In this document: in pieces, positions 31,490-42,110 of the stretch | Numbering within the stretch: position 1 is the first letter of the stretch | Layout of the letters: the number at the start of each line of letters is the position of its first letter | Notes under the pieces: generated by a model | The model's input: the letters and a program-made list of their open reading frames with translations, nothing else | What the model was told of the DNA's origin: nothing | The model's database searches: none | Assembly: GCA_963971405.1 (NCBI GenBank) | Contig: OZ020487.1 | Coordinates: 41,451,039 to 41,515,038 of the forward strand | Length of the DNA: 64,000 nt | Direction: 5' to 3' | Source of the DNA: Psococerastis gibbosa | Taxonomy: Eukaryota; Arthropoda; Insecta; Psocodea; Psocidae | Made by a program: the position numbers and the translations under genes

Positions 31490-32044
31490 CAGCAGCCCGA
31501 TCATGGCAATTTGGGATTATTATAATCCCGGGGTTTATTTATTTGTTTTAAACCAATGAGTGCAAAATTCGCGGAAAATTCAAATTGATAAATTAATATA
31601 TTTTTTTTAATTATTTCTCCCTTAGATGCAGGCACATTAATTAAAATATCATATTCCGTACGTTTCAAAATTCTACCTGTACATTTTAATGTTTATTAGT
31701 ACCTATTTCCTTTAACTATTAAACAATAAAACCATTCTAATAATTTATTTATTTGAATTTCCCGCGCATATTTTAGCACCGTCACCTGACACCTTATTAC
31801 TACTGCAGGCTGATCATGGCGATTATATTGTAATACCCGGGTTTATGGTATTAAACATGTAAACACACAAATTTTGAATAGCACTTTCCATTATAAAATT
31901 ATCTTGTTTACATTTTTAATACCAGGTAAGTAAATAAACCCCGGTAGGCCTATTATAATCGCCATAATCAGCCTGCAGCGGTATTAAAAAATAAACCCCG
32001 GTATTATAATAATCCCAAATCGCTAAATTATGATCGGGCTGCAG
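31490..32044. repeat. CAGCAGCC foldback MITE carrying a second one
   Basis: Outer ends CAGCAGCCCGATCATGGC and ATGATCGGGCTGCAG, with GGGATTATTATAATCCCGG words. Interrupted by 31805-31978. Confidence 0.7.
31805..31978. repeat. CAGGCTGATCATGG foldback MITE nested in 31490-32044
   Basis: Ends CAGGCTGATCATGGCGATTA and CGCCATAATCAGCCTG. Its core ATTTTGAATAGCACTTTCCA is the same family as 18807 and 32042. Confidence 0.75.
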
Positions 32045-32216
32045 CAGCCTGATCGAGGCGATTATAATACCGGTATTTATTTAATTCCCTGGTAATGAAA
32101 ATGTAAACAAGATAATTTTATAATGGAAAGTGCTATTCAAAATTTGTTTGTTTACAGTTATAATCCTAGGGTATTTATTTAACCCCGGTATTATAATCGC
32201 CTCGATCAGGCTGCTG
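32042..32216. repeat. CAGCAGCCTGATCGAGG foldback MITE
   Basis: Compact copy with perfect-looking ends CAGCAGCCTGATCGAGG and its complement, abutting the previous element. Confidence 0.82.
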
Positions 32217-32872
32217 TAACGCTGAAAAAGTCAAAACTTACCGTTGTCAAAAATGCACACCATTGCAGCACCAAACGTCAGAAACCAATTGAAACCGCCA
32301 ACACGGTGTTGATAACACCAATTACAACAAAATTACTCATCCCCTCCCCCGATTAAAGATTCAACACTAAAGATGACCCAAAGAAAGTCATCATTTCCCC
32401 TCCCCGCTGACCTGATGAATAGGCATGTTTGATTGTTTGGGTCCCCACTTAGTGCGGGAGTCCGCATCAGATATGGAGTGCCCCCACTCGTAGGAACATT
32501 GATATTGTTAAAAGATGCTGCCCCCTCTTAATCTATGCAAGATTCCAGGTCTATTGGGCTCGACTGTTGTGTAAGACGAAGAGCTGGTATTTTCATTTAA
32601 TTTTTGTCATTGTTTATGAAATATCGAGTCTCTGATGATGTTAGTTTTAATTACCGTAGCATATCCAGTCGAATGACCCATATATGCAGGGCTGCCAGAT
32701 CCAGCGAAGTTCATAACCGGACAAGAGCCAAAACGTCATTTTACCTAGTGTCAATTTTGTTTCTGGATAATACCTAAATATTGCATTTTAAACTAGGGCT
32801 GAGCTGCAGGCTATACTAGCGGGATCTTAGCATAGCAAAAAGGCCACCAGAAAATCGTGGCTAATTTCGAAT
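32217..32872. other. Unique stretch
   Basis: No gene I can support. A minus-strand GGTAAGT-like donor near 32238 follows a short hydrophobic frame. Confidence 0.3.
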
Positions 32873-33855
32873 AGGCCTAAGTTGTAATAGGCAATCCCCG
32901 ATCAAGCAGCGGCATAATGGGAGAGTGTGGTGGCAAGGCTGGATGCAGGCTTGTCTTGAAAAAGCTACAATAGCCCGAGGATGGCTATGCTATGACGGAG
33001 CGAAATAGTTGCTGTCACTATAAATAAGCAACCACTACTAAGGAACTCTTTTGTCCTGGGGTTGGGAAAGGCAGAGGAACTCAGTGAAGAGTCAACGGCA
33101 TAAGGATGCAGAAGGCAACGGGAAACCACTGCATTGCAATTCCCTAGTATACAGTCTTCATGACTAGGTACATTCGATACTCTATAATGTAGAGTAATAA
33201 ATACATTAAAATATTGAGTATAGGCCCTATGTTTTTCAAAAAATGTTTGTTTCAATTATGCTAAATTTAAGTTTATTCCTATCCTTAAGGCTGAGTGTTC
33301 AAAATGTTTTGTAAACAAGAAATTATTGTACTTTTTGAACGAAATTAATTAATTGCTCGTTCCACAGCCACAAAGATATAAAAGGGAACAGATGAAAAAA
33401 TCTTAAAAAATTCGAGCTTTCTGTGAAATCTGTCTATTTCCCTTACAGATTTACAACTGTGCTACAAAATGGGTTTACGGCTCTTTATCCATTTTTTTTT
33501 AAGGTAATAATATTTCAGTTCGGAAAATATAAACTTCCTGCGATAACTTGGATTTTTTATGAGCTTTTTATCTGTTCACTTTGTTATCTTTGTATCTGTG
33601 GAATGAGCAATAAATTATTTTCGTCAAAAAATCAGTAAAATTTCTTATTTACAAAATATTTTGAACACTCTTTTCAAGAAAAGAAGAAGAAGAAACTCAG
33701 CCTTAACAATCAGTCTGAGGATCGTAGTGAGGATCGCTGCTTTACATACTTCACTTCTTTTTGGGGAGTCCGGAGTATCTGTATCGGTATCTACGTGTTT
33801 ACAATTGCCATGATGATCGCCAACCTTGGATAGAAGAGACATTCGAAAAAGAAGA
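32873..33855 (+). repeat. LINE-tail repeat, split by a MITE
   Basis: 5' part 32873-33190 matches the complement of 53640-53905 (GCAGCGGCATAATGGG, AAGGCAACGGGAAACCACTG). The 3' part, about 33735-33855, continues with TATCGGTATCTACGTG and AATTGCCATGATGATCGCC then AGAAG-rich tail. The gap between is largely the foldback MITE at 33289-33702. Confidence 0.68.
33289..33702. repeat. Foldback MITE with TTAA flanks
   Basis: Ends GGCTGAGTGTTCAAAATG and its imperfect complement (ATTTTGAACACTC ... CTCAGCC), TTAA on both sides (33285-33288 and 33703-33706). TTAA suits piggyBac-type, but the GGC...GCC ends resemble the PIF-like family here. Confidence 0.68.
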
Positions 33856-34157
33856 AATAGCCTCGGTATTGGTTGTATGGTAGGCTATCATCCCTATCGA
33901 AAAAGCAATTTTCCTGTTAGGACGAATACGAATATTATATTAACTTCCACATTGCCGAACTAAACATAAGTAGACCCCTCAATTTTCAGCCTAAACATTG
34001 ATATCTGTCGGGGATATGAATATAAGCATTCCTTTGTTAGCTTTGTAAAATCTACAGCTACACTTTACTACTATTAAAATGCGACAAACCCTACTATTTC
34101 GCACTTATATTTTCAATTTTTTCCTATCCTGCCTGATGACGTCATAATGTCTACTTA
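33856..34157. other. Unique spacer
   Basis: Nothing recognised. Confidence 0.3.
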
Positions 34158-34167
34158 GTTTTGCCCC

Positions 34168-34337
34168 GATCGGGCGCACCCCGGGCAACGTTAAGTGGAA
34201 ACATCTAGCGGCTAATCCTTTCACCACCGAGACGAGACCTTCCTCTTCTTTTGTGAATGCACCGACGATGGCGTCGGTTTGGCTGAGACCAGAAACAAGG
34301 AGTCTCTACCCCGGACACGAAAAAGTAAGTAAGTAAA
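34168..34337 (+). repeat. 5'-truncated LINE tail with (AAGT)n end
   Basis: 170 bases ending AAAAAGTAAGTAAGTAAA, flanked by perfect 10-base copies GTTTTGCCCC (34158-34167 and 34338-34347). Shares its tail type with 55963-56316. Confidence 0.75.
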
Positions 34338-34375
34338 GTTTTGCCCCCGCCATCATTCTAAAACTTTACGCCTCT

Positions 34376-34745
34376 GCTTGCCTCATTTACTGGCTATGCT
34401 TCCGAGCAGGCGCGGATCTAGAATGAGCCCAAGGAGGGGGCTAAGATTGAATTTTTTTTTTTAAATAGGGCTGAAATGTTGGGGTTTTACGCATTTTCAG
34501 AGCAATAAGGGTTCTATATTATAGGTAATTAATACAATCGTGCACAATGGGGGCCTGGGGGAAAAATAGGACTGAAATAGTGGGGTTTTACGCATTTTGA
34601 GGAACCTCATGTAGATCACAGTTCTGCCTGCTCTTCGGATGGCATGTAAAGCAGGCGGTCCCGGGTCTTCCTAGATGAGTGTAAGAGCCCTAACTCTGCT
34701 TAGTAATATAAAAAAAATTCAATATTTATTTATTTATATTTATAG
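34376..34745 (+). repeat. SINE-1 copy interrupted by a hAT-like MITE
   Basis: Left part TTTACTGGCTATGCTTCCGA and right part CTTCGGATGGCATGTAAAGC belong to one SINE-1, and the MITE at 34407-34630 separates them. The tail is TTTATTTATTTAT. The tRNA-like head is missing. Confidence 0.78.
34407..34630. repeat. hAT-like MITE (CAGGCGCGGATC family) inside SINE-1
   Basis: Starts CAGGCGCGGATCTAGAATGA. The interior GGGGTTTTACGCATTTTCAG matches 17889-18145 inverted. It ends at GCCTG. The target copies (near CTTCCGAG / CTCTTCGG) are diverged. Confidence 0.78.
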
Positions 34746-36259
34746 CCTATCTATTCTAAACTGGCATGGATGACTGAGTAAAACAAAGCATGAATCACAA
34801 AGAAGGTAATAAGCAAATTGCTTCTCTAATAATCGTAACCCCTTCTATTATTAGACATTAGCCACAATGCTACTGTACTATTATGACCTAGAGGAGACAC
34901 GGGACCTCAGGGGTCGCCGCATGCATACGAGTACATGAGCCAATGAAGATGAATTGTCGCAGGGCTGCGGATCCGTTGTCGCCAAAAGGTCACTTGTCAG
35001 TTTGCGACACCGCGCGACAACCTAGACCTAGCCACACCATGATGGGTAATTACCCATTAGCAACATTCCTGTTAATTTTCAACGAAGATGCGTCTGCCGA
35101 CCCTCAAATATTTTTAACGGCACATCAACTAGCCATCAGTGAGTTATAGAGCTATGCTTATGGAAATGTCGAGGTATAGCCTGTATGGACAAGTTTTACA
35201 CCTTTATGCGTTGAGACACCTATAGCCTAATATGCAGAAGATTCCTGAAGATGTAGGCCACACCATGAGATGTTTATAAATATAGCAAATAAGCAAATAA
35301 GTAGTAGTATATACCGTAACTAATAATGCTTATTGCATTATAAATACGGTTGAAGTAGTTTATTACAGTAGCATGAGTTGAAGAAAGCCAAGAAAGCAAA
35401 ATGAGCCATATAGCCTATTTACGCTACGACTAGTACAAATTCTGTGCTTCAAATTGTACCGTAAAACTAAAAATATATTGAAAATATACTGTAGGAAAAT
35501 TGGGCAGGTTGATCTCAATTATACGGCTCGATATTATATTATATATACATTAACTAAGTTATTTATGATAAATTTGACTTTATGGGGTGTCCAATTAGCC
35601 TATCTCATTTTCTCTTTTATTATCATGTTATTCGTTACTACAGCTTTCCCCTTTTTGGTGTTTCCACGGAACTATAGGCTACTGGCTATACTTGTTTGAT
35701 CATTTGGGGTCAGCATCAGCCCCTTAATCCTTTATGTTTTCAGGAAGTTTGGGTAGGCTCAGATAGGTCAACAAATAACTTTGTTAAATAAAAATGGCCA
35801 GATAAATGAGCAAATTCAAGAAATGGGAAGTTCAAGTTCTAAGAAGCACTTTCAATTTTTTGTAGGCTATTTATCTCTACAGGTTTGTAGTCTAGATCGT
35901 ATTTTAATAGAAAAACGTAAGGCAATTAAGTAGCCTATCTTCCCAAATTAATTCTACGTATTGTCGAAGCCTAGGCTACCAAGCCTACGTTTTTTATTCT
36001 ACATTTCTTTGAAGTATTCATTAATTTTGGGCGTTTTTTTTTTTTAAATTTGGTGAAGAATGATATTCTTCATGCTTCATTATGAAAGTTCCATCTTTTG
36101 AAAATAATTGAAATAATAATAATTTAATGGCATAGCTGGAGTAATGTTAAACACTTTTTAAATGAATTAATTTATATTAAACATTTTAAAACAGACAAAT
36201 TCCACCTTCCTATCCTGCTGGATTTTCTTAGAATGTAACATGACATTGCCTTACGTACC
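34746..36259. other. Unique AT-rich stretch
   Basis: No gene supported on either strand. Many short low-complexity runs. Confidence 0.35.
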
Positions 36260-36335
36260 CAAGGCCGTGCCCTGGTTTTGATTTCGGGGGGGGGGGGTCC
36301 GGACCCCTTGGACCACCCCCCTGGGCACGGCCCTG
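36260..36335. repeat. Short MITE (AAGGCCGTGCCC), G-tract core
   Basis: Ends CAAGGCCGTGCCCTGG and CTGGGCACGGCCCTG, with a 12-base G tract and GGTCCGGACC centre. No clear target duplication. Confidence 0.7.
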
Positions 36336-37070
36336 CATACCATTCTTAATTAGTTTTATAGTTAAATGTTTACAGTACGGTCTACTCGTACCAAGTTTCC
36401 TCAATTGACAAAAAAAATTCATATAGGGCCATTGGTTCCATAATAAACTTGGGCTGCTTTTTGTATATAAACTTGTCCCACCAAAATACTGTACGTAAAT
36501 TATCTAATACGTATCTAATAAATCCCAAACCGTTTAGTTGCTTAAATTTTGAGTTCGCAACTGAAAGATAGGCTAGGTATACGAAAACCACAAACCACCT
36601 CGACGACATCAAGGTCTAGCCTAATTCAGATAAAAAAAAAGTCGGGCCATCTCTAAATTAACCGTGAACTCCAACAACAAAAACCGGCCTAACAGTTGCT
36701 ACGCAATCCATCTCTAGATATCTATCTCTCTATCAAATTTATTTCTCATCGTTTGCGACCTTTCTGCACGGGTCAAGCAAAGCAAATATCAAGAGATTGA
36801 CATTTACACCCACTTGTAGTGCGGGCAACAAAGGCCTACGGGGTGTTACGTATTCTATACACTGTTACACCATGCTCGTGTTTAACCTATCGATTCTGGT
36901 ATGAAACTAGACGCGGCGGCTTCTTGTGAAAGATGTGGAGACGAAGTGGTTCTCCAGCGTGGAAGAGTACTCAGAATGCTTCTCCAGAATTTGTAGGCGA
37001 TGCTGAGGTGATGGAGTGGTTACAGTAGGTACCTATCTGTCTACGATTGATGGGTTGACCACCGAGCACA
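36336..37070. other. Unique stretch
   Basis: No gene supported. Confidence 0.3.
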
Positions 37071-37078
37071 GCCTGATG

Positions 37079-37228
37079 CAAGGCCGTAGCCAGGGGGGGG
37101 GTCCGAAATGAAATGGCTTGACACTAGATAGAATCGGATTTTGAGGGGAAAAATAAAAAACACTATGTAATATCCAATGAAATTTCATACCCCCCCCCCC
37201 CCCGAAAAAAATCCTGGCTACGGCCTTG
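37079..37228. repeat. hAT-like MITE (AAGGCCGTAGCC family)
   Basis: Ends CAAGGCCGTAGCCAGG and its complement. Target copies GCCTGATG (37071-37078) and GCCTCATG (37229-37236) match at 7 of 8. Contains G and C tracts. Confidence 0.85.
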
Positions 37229-37400
37229 GCCTCATGGGTCATCATATCAGTGGCAATGCTAGAACCAGTTCGGTCTTGCCGATGTGGGCTTTGTCCTAGG
37301 TACCTGCCACTTGAAAAGCTAGGCCGATATACCGTACCGTACATTATAATAATATATATTTATATATATAGATATATAAGTTAGATAGATACCTATATAA
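37229..37400. other. Spacer with TATATA-rich run
   Basis: Low-complexity ATATATTT stretch near 37348-37380. Confidence 0.35.
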
Positions 37401-37625
37401 TGTAACTGCAAAGGCTTTCACGGCCGGAGTCGAATGAGGAACCAGTAGAATCACGGGCTGATGGGCCGTGGTCGAAATGAAAGTGAACATGCGGAGTCAC
37501 CGAGGTACAACCTTTGAAGTCATACGCAGCGCCACTGAAGATGTTGACCGCAAATGCTGACGAAACTTTTGGAAGTTCACTTTCATTTCGACCACGGCCC
37601 AACAGCCCGGATTCTACTGGTTCCT
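37401..37625 (+). repeat. CACGGCCGG repeat, copy 4
   Basis: Complete-looking: GCTTTCACGGCCGGAGTCG start, GACCACGGCCCAACAGCCCG near the end, and CTGAAGATGTTGACC...GACGAAACT in the middle (about 37535-37567). Confidence 0.72.
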
Positions 37626-38052
37626 CATTTATAGATATATAAGTCTAGGCATACAATTTTAACTACAGTGCCAGTTGGTTTCGAATGTAAACTGTTGAGT
37701 TTTAAGACATAAAAAGCCACAAAAATATTTCCTATGCGTAAATTACCCGTTGCGACTATTTCCAGTTTTTGCAACCAGGATGATAACATTGTAATGGAAA
37801 TATTGCAAATTGAGGCGCCCATGGCGTATGGTGAATGCAGTTAACTCGGTAATCTAATCATAAAATGTCAGGCGCTCAAAACTAATAAACAAGTAACTGG
37901 ACCCATTCTTCTCCAAAACAACAATAAGCTGTACAAAATGAGCGCTGACTCCCACTTGGCACCTTGTCCAAAACCTACTGCAGGACAAGCGCTCCTATGT
38001 CTGCCCCAATGGAAGAGAAAACCGATGTAGGATCCACAAGAATGCCCTAGCC

Positions 38053-38106
38053 TAAGGGCACGGAAACTACCGCCCCCCCCCCCCCAAAGGGCTGGATCCG
38101 TCCCTA
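38053..38106. repeat. 54-base hAT-like MITE inside the LINE
   Basis: Perfect 8-base target copies CCCTAGCC (38045-38052, 38107-38114). It ends GGATCCGTCCCTA like 17518-17580 and has a 14-base C tract. Confidence 0.78.
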
Positions 38107-38207
38107 CCCTAGCCCATGTTTATTATAGGTATTATTTAACATTAATAGTGATGAGCAACTTCCCCCCCCCCCCCCTTCACCGGACACTACTGTACCTGAA
38201 CGACTTA

Positions 38208-38593
38208 GGCGGGGATTCCACCGACCGGCTAGGGCTAAATACAAAAACGGTGACGTGGTAGCAGACATTCAAGACTTAGGCGGAGTTTCCACCGACCTCG
38301 CATTGCAGAATGCAAATGACATTGACGGAAATGTTTGTTTTCCTCTATGCCATAGTTAAAATTGATCAATGAGTACAGTAAAATCACAAACTAAAATTAA
38401 AAAATGGCGTCATGGGATATGTTAAGTACAAACACTTTTAATAGATTACTATAAATAGAAAAATTCTTATTTCCGTCAATGTCATTTGCAGTCTGCAATG
38501 CGAGGTCGGTGGAAAGCCCGCCTAAGTCTTGAATGTCTGCTACCACGTCACCGTTTTTGTATTTAGCCCTAGCCGGTCGGTGGAATCGGCACC
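38208..38593. repeat. Composite PIF/Harbinger-like foldback MITE inside the LINE
   Basis: TTA target copies at 38205-38207 and 38594-38596. Outer ends GGCGGGGATTCCACCGACC and GGTCGGTGGAATCGGCACC. The inner element starts GGCGGAGTTTCCACCGACC after an internal TTA and ends GGTGGAAAGCCCGCC before TAA. Confidence 0.9.
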
Positions 38594-38837
38594 TTAGCAG
38601 TAGCAATAACCTTGGCACTGAAATTACAATAATATCGAGCGACTACAGATAAAACTGTAAAGCCTAATCCAGGAATCCAGAAAACACAGCCCATTCAAGG
38701 TTAAAAAATAAGCCGGAAGAGTCCTTAACGGCATGCAGGAAGGAAACAAATTAGAACACATAGCGACGACAAATTACCTGGGGGTGCCCCAAGACAGAAT
38801 ATTGGCGTATAAGGCCAATCTAAAATAGCCTATTTAA

Positions 38838-39221
38838 GGTGCCCATTCCATTGACCGGCTAGGGCTATTTCCAACATCGGTGACGTGGTAGCAGACATTC
38901 AAGACTTAGGTGGCGTTTCCACCGACCTCGCATTGCAGAATTGACGGAAATGTTTATTTTCCTTTATGCTATAGTTAAAATTGACCAATTATCATACAGT
39001 AAAATCACAAACAAACAAACTAAAATTAAAAAATGGCGTCATGGGATATGTTAAGTACAAATATTTTAATAGATTTCTATAAAAAGAAAAATTCTAATTT
39101 CCGTCAATTTCATTTGCATTCTGCAATGCGAGTTCGGTGGAAACGCTACCTAAGTCTTGAATGTCTGCTACCACGTCACCGTTGTTGGAAATAGCCCTAG
39201 CCGGTCAATGGAATGGGCGCC
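38838..39221. repeat. Composite PIF/Harbinger-like foldback MITE
   Basis: TAA target copies at 38835-38837 and 39222-39224. Same nested structure, 384 bases, with a short deletion after GCATTGCAGAA. Confidence 0.9.
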
Positions 39222-39440
39222 TAAGCGAAAGGAGGAAATATATTAGCTAAGTAGGTATTTTTTTCTTATAGCAATCCAAATTGCCGGTTACACGTGTGGC
39301 CAGTGAGAAATGAGGTCAAAATCTAATGTTTATAGATTGGTTGGCCGCGAGCACTTTCCTAGAAACGAGAGAGCTCCGTTACAACTTACAAGGAGGCCTA
39401 CTTAATGTATATTTACTGAACAACAAAAGCACAACTTCAA
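39222..39440. other. Spacer downstream of the TLDc gene
   Basis: Nothing recognised. Confidence 0.3.
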
Positions 39441-39454
39441 TTAACGATGGATAA

Positions 39455-39464
39455 TTTATTTATT
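39455..39464 (-). terminator. Poly(A) signals of the TLDc gene
   Basis: Minus-strand AATAAATAAA at this position, about 285 bases past the stop codon. It implies a short 3' UTR (39440-39748). Confidence 0.6.
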
Positions 39465-39748
39465 CAATAATATTAACTGAATATCTGTTCACAATAATAA
39501 TAACATTTGTACGTGCAGACTTGATGCATAGAGTACAATGTGTACATTTGTACAATACTTGTTTATACATGCACCTCGGAAATATTACACTAGTTTGCCT
39601 AACAATATAACGGCAAGAGCTTGCTGCTTGTACCGAGCTGTCACTAATTGTCTTCAATTATATGAGAATTGTATCCGCTTTTAAATGAGCCGCGCTGCTT
39701 CACCAAATCGAGATCATTCAGAAGTAAATAACGTAAAAAAGTCAAATA

Positions 39749-41164
39749 TTAATTCTTCGGTTCCGGCCCCAATTTTTCTGTGTAGTTTGTCCTACCATTC
39801 ATTTCAAGAAGGTACCTATCTGGATGGTCCAGCCAGTCTTCAGCAGTTAACTTAACAACTCGTTGCTTTTCGGCATCTTTAACTTGCCATTTCTTAATTT
39901 CAAGTTGAGCTTCCTTAACTTCCTCCTTTCCACAGCCCCACACTTGCATAGCGTCCAACGTGTAAGTAATTTTCTTATACGTCACTGTGCATAGATCACC
40001 GTCAACTATTAAAACAGGATTCTTCGGATCTGAGCCCGCACGAAATCCCAGCGGATACCCCCGAATTTTAAAGTTAAGATACATAAGTTTTTCACCTCTT
40101 TCAATGACGTGATATTCTGGGGAAATTTCCATTACAATACAATCAGGGCCACCCCAGTAGTTCTGAGACTCTCGCCATTCCATACTAGTGGCAACTAGGA
40201 ATGTTAAATTTGTATTTGTATAGAAAATTGATAGAGTAGGGCTTTTGTAATGAAGAACATGGGTAAGGAATCTGTTTGAACCCAGACCATTACTGTTGCT
40301 GTTGTACAAAGGTGTCCAATGGGAAGGAATCAATGCTGCCATCATTTTCAAAAGTATTTGGTTGGCTGACAAGAGAGGGGAAGCAGCATTCGAAAACTGT
40401 TGACCGGTATATAATGTAGGTAGAGACGTGGAAAGTAGCCAGATCAAACTCAATGGTAAAGTATCATTAGAATCTTCATTTATCTTTGACTTGTCTTTTT
40501 CTAAAATAGGTTCCAAAGTGGAATCTTGCATCCTATGAGCTGTTGTTAGAACGTGGACTACATATTTATGGACTCCAGGAAGAAGGTAAGGACAGTTTTC
40601 AGAAATCCAGCGGGTTGCATACGCAGGAGGAACGCTCTCCTTGCCATGAAACAAAGCAGCAACAGCTGTCTCAATAGTCTCGTCAAGATCTTCACAAGTT
40701 TCAGGCCCTTTTGGGTAGTGATCAAAGGCTATGCTGGAAGCATCCATTAATAGATTTCTGAAGCTGTCATTAGTAAATTCAGGTTTACCACTCATATAAA
40801 TATTCATGTAAAAATTGGTAATTTCATTGTCTGTTATGGTGGCAAGGAATTTGTCAACTTGATTAATAAATTCTTGCACATTTATGACCCCCTGGTTTGG
40901 ACTTTTAGAAGTAAAGTGGAAATAAGTATAAATACGCTGTCCAAGATCAAAATATCTGGAAAACAGTTGGGTAGAGAACGCTTTGCAAGAAATCCCGTCT
41001 ACAGACTCCTCTAGTGCGCTTTTTTCAGCAAGGATCTTTGACAAGTTTTCAACTGCCACGTTAGACGGAGAAGGCTTTAAATCGCTTTCGCTGGTTGAAG
41101 AGCTTTTACGGCGGAGGCTAAACTTTTTAAACTTTTCGTTAGAAACGCTTGGGTGATTGCCCAT
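39749..41164 (-). CDS. MEAK7: TLDc-domain protein, MEAK7-like (mTOR-associated)
   Basis: 471 residues in one uninterrupted frame, close to the usual length of MEAK7/TLDC1. It starts MGNHPS, an N-myristoylation signal as in MEAK7 relatives (MGNxxS). Residues 60-210 form a helical, EF-hand-like region. About 262-411 is the TLDc domain: SANQILLKMMAALIPSHWTP and LYNSNSNGLGSNRFLTHVL, then TFLVATSMEWRESQNYWGG, MEISPEYHVI and the closing MQVWGCG. Known of the family: MEAK7 sits on lysosomal membranes and supports an mTOR signalling branch, and TLDc proteins also bind the V-ATPase. The tail (412-471) is charged. A splice acceptor (TTTGTTTCAG, ending 41208) lies in the 5' UTR. The absence of introns in the coding region is unusual for this gene. 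Other TLDc paralogs are less likely because of the N terminus. Confidence 0.88.
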   Translation of the reverse strand: MGNHPSVSNEKFKKFSLRRKSSSTSESDLKPSPSNVAVENLSKILAEKSALEESVDGISCKAFSTQLFSRYFDLGQRIYTYFHFTSKSPNQGVINVQEFINQVDKFLATITDNEITNFYMNIYMSGKPEFTNDSFRNLLMDASSIAFDHYPKGPETCEDLDETIETAVAALFHGKESVPPAYATRWISENCPYLLPGVHKYVVHVLTTAHRMQDSTLEPILEKDKSKINEDSNDTLPLSLIWLLSTSLPTLYTGQQFSNAASPLLSANQILLKMMAALIPSHWTPLYNSNSNGLGSNRFLTHVLHYKSPTLSIFYTNTNLTFLVATSMEWRESQNYWGGPDCIVMEISPEYHVIERGEKLMYLNFKIRGYPLGFRAGSDPKNPVLIVDGDLCTVTYKKITYTLDAMQVWGCGKEEVKEAQLEIKKWQVKDAEKQRVVKLTAEDWLDHPDRYLLEMNGRTNYTEKLGPEPKN

Positions 41165-41210
41165 GTTTTTTCTTGTATATTCGCAGGTGTCGTATACGAG
41201 TTATAATCTG
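41165..41210 (-). promoter_or_regulatory. 5' UTR end and splice acceptor of the TLDc gene
   Basis: Minus strand: AAATTTGTTTCAG then 43 bases to the ATG. It shows a spliced leader exon further right, not located. Confidence 0.6.
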
Positions 41211-41478
41211 AAACAAATTTAAGTTCAAAGTCAGTATGATGGCTACATCGTACCGCACTGCATTAGTCCTCATATACAGTATATAGTTTTATAGAAGAAT
41301 GAAGAGGTAAAGAGATAAAGGTAAAATTATCCTGATACCTTAGCTATGCGTCATTGAGGATGCTACTGTGTCTCCCGAAAGACAATTTTATGAGGATTGT
41401 GACCAAGCTTGCGTTTATATTAACTATTTGTAATTAATATTGATGTAGCGGTATGATTCTTTTTTCATCTTTTGCTAA

Positions 41479-41618
41479 GGCGGGGATTCCACCAACGTCA
41501 ATAGCGCTAGTAAATGTAGTTTTGACGTGGTAGCAGACATTTTTAGTATGTCTTTAATGTGTGCTACCACGTCAAAACTGCATTTACTATCACTAGTGAC
41601 GTTGGTGGAATCCCCGCC
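41479..41618. repeat. PIF/Harbinger-like foldback MITE without the inner insert
   Basis: 140-base near-perfect palindrome, ends GGCGGGGATTCCACCAACG and its complement, TAA left and TTA right. It shares GACGTGGTAGCAGACAT with the arms of the composite elements but lacks their central element. Confidence 0.88.
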
Positions 41619-41839
41619 TTAATTATCAATGAACAAATAGTTTTTGTCAAGTTTGAAAATACTGTACTTTCCATTTTATTTATTATTATTGTTTTGTTTT
41701 GGTGTGTTGTGGAAAAAATGTACCGAAATGGTTTGTTGAAAAATTACATTGAAAGATTAAAAAATATGAAAACTGTTATAAATAATTATTCATTGTAAAA
41801 GTAGACAGCAGTTTTTACAGTTTTAATACATTTTTTTTT

Positions 41840-42005
41840 TCAAGACTATTCGCATACAAAAAATTTAATGAATGGATCCGAATAAGCTCTTCAGTCGCCT
41901 CTGTAGGTAATACCTGTGTTGAGTTACGACAGGTCACCGATCGCATGATCTGTACAGACTCGCACAAGTACGAACAAGCTACCACTATGCCTTCGAAGAC
42001 TTTGT
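41840..42005 (-). repeat. SINE-2 copy
   Basis: TTCGCATACAAAAAATTTAA, CTTCAGTCGCCTCTGTAGG and CTCGCACAAGTACGAACAAG, with a complement of the TGGCATAGTGG A box near 41983-41993. Confidence 0.78.
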
Positions 42006-42110
42006 CGGGTATACAGTTCAATAATTCCTTAGTCGCAAATTAGGCCATCAATCACAGTGAATAATAAGGTATGCCAGCATGCGTTTGGCGCCATAGAATA
42101 AATATTTACT

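Larger units (their letters stand above)
37885..38830 (+). pseudogene. LINE reverse-transcriptase remnant cut by two MITEs
   Basis: Segments in order on the plus strand. 37940-38052 encodes LLQDKRSYVCPNGRENRC, the (F/Y)YVxLNG region of Jockey-type polymerases. About 38190-38207 and 38597-38612 together give Y-x-N-D-L-A-V-A, the place of the catalytic YADD box. 38660-38825 encodes KPNPGIQKTQ and EGNKLEHIATTNYLGV, the thumb motif KPNPxKT...LEHxxxxxYLGV. Two MITEs with intact target copies (38053-38106 and 38208-38593) interrupt it. Stops and the changed catalytic residue mark it as dead. The family is probably Jockey/R1-like, not resolved. Confidence 0.68.

Noticed and set aside
32237-32340. 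Minus-strand exon with a GGTAAGT donor and a transporter-like GGFNWFLTFGAAM peptide
   Set aside because: A stop codon lies just upstream, no acceptor or start fits, and the resemblance to the first helix of SLC16 carriers is weak.
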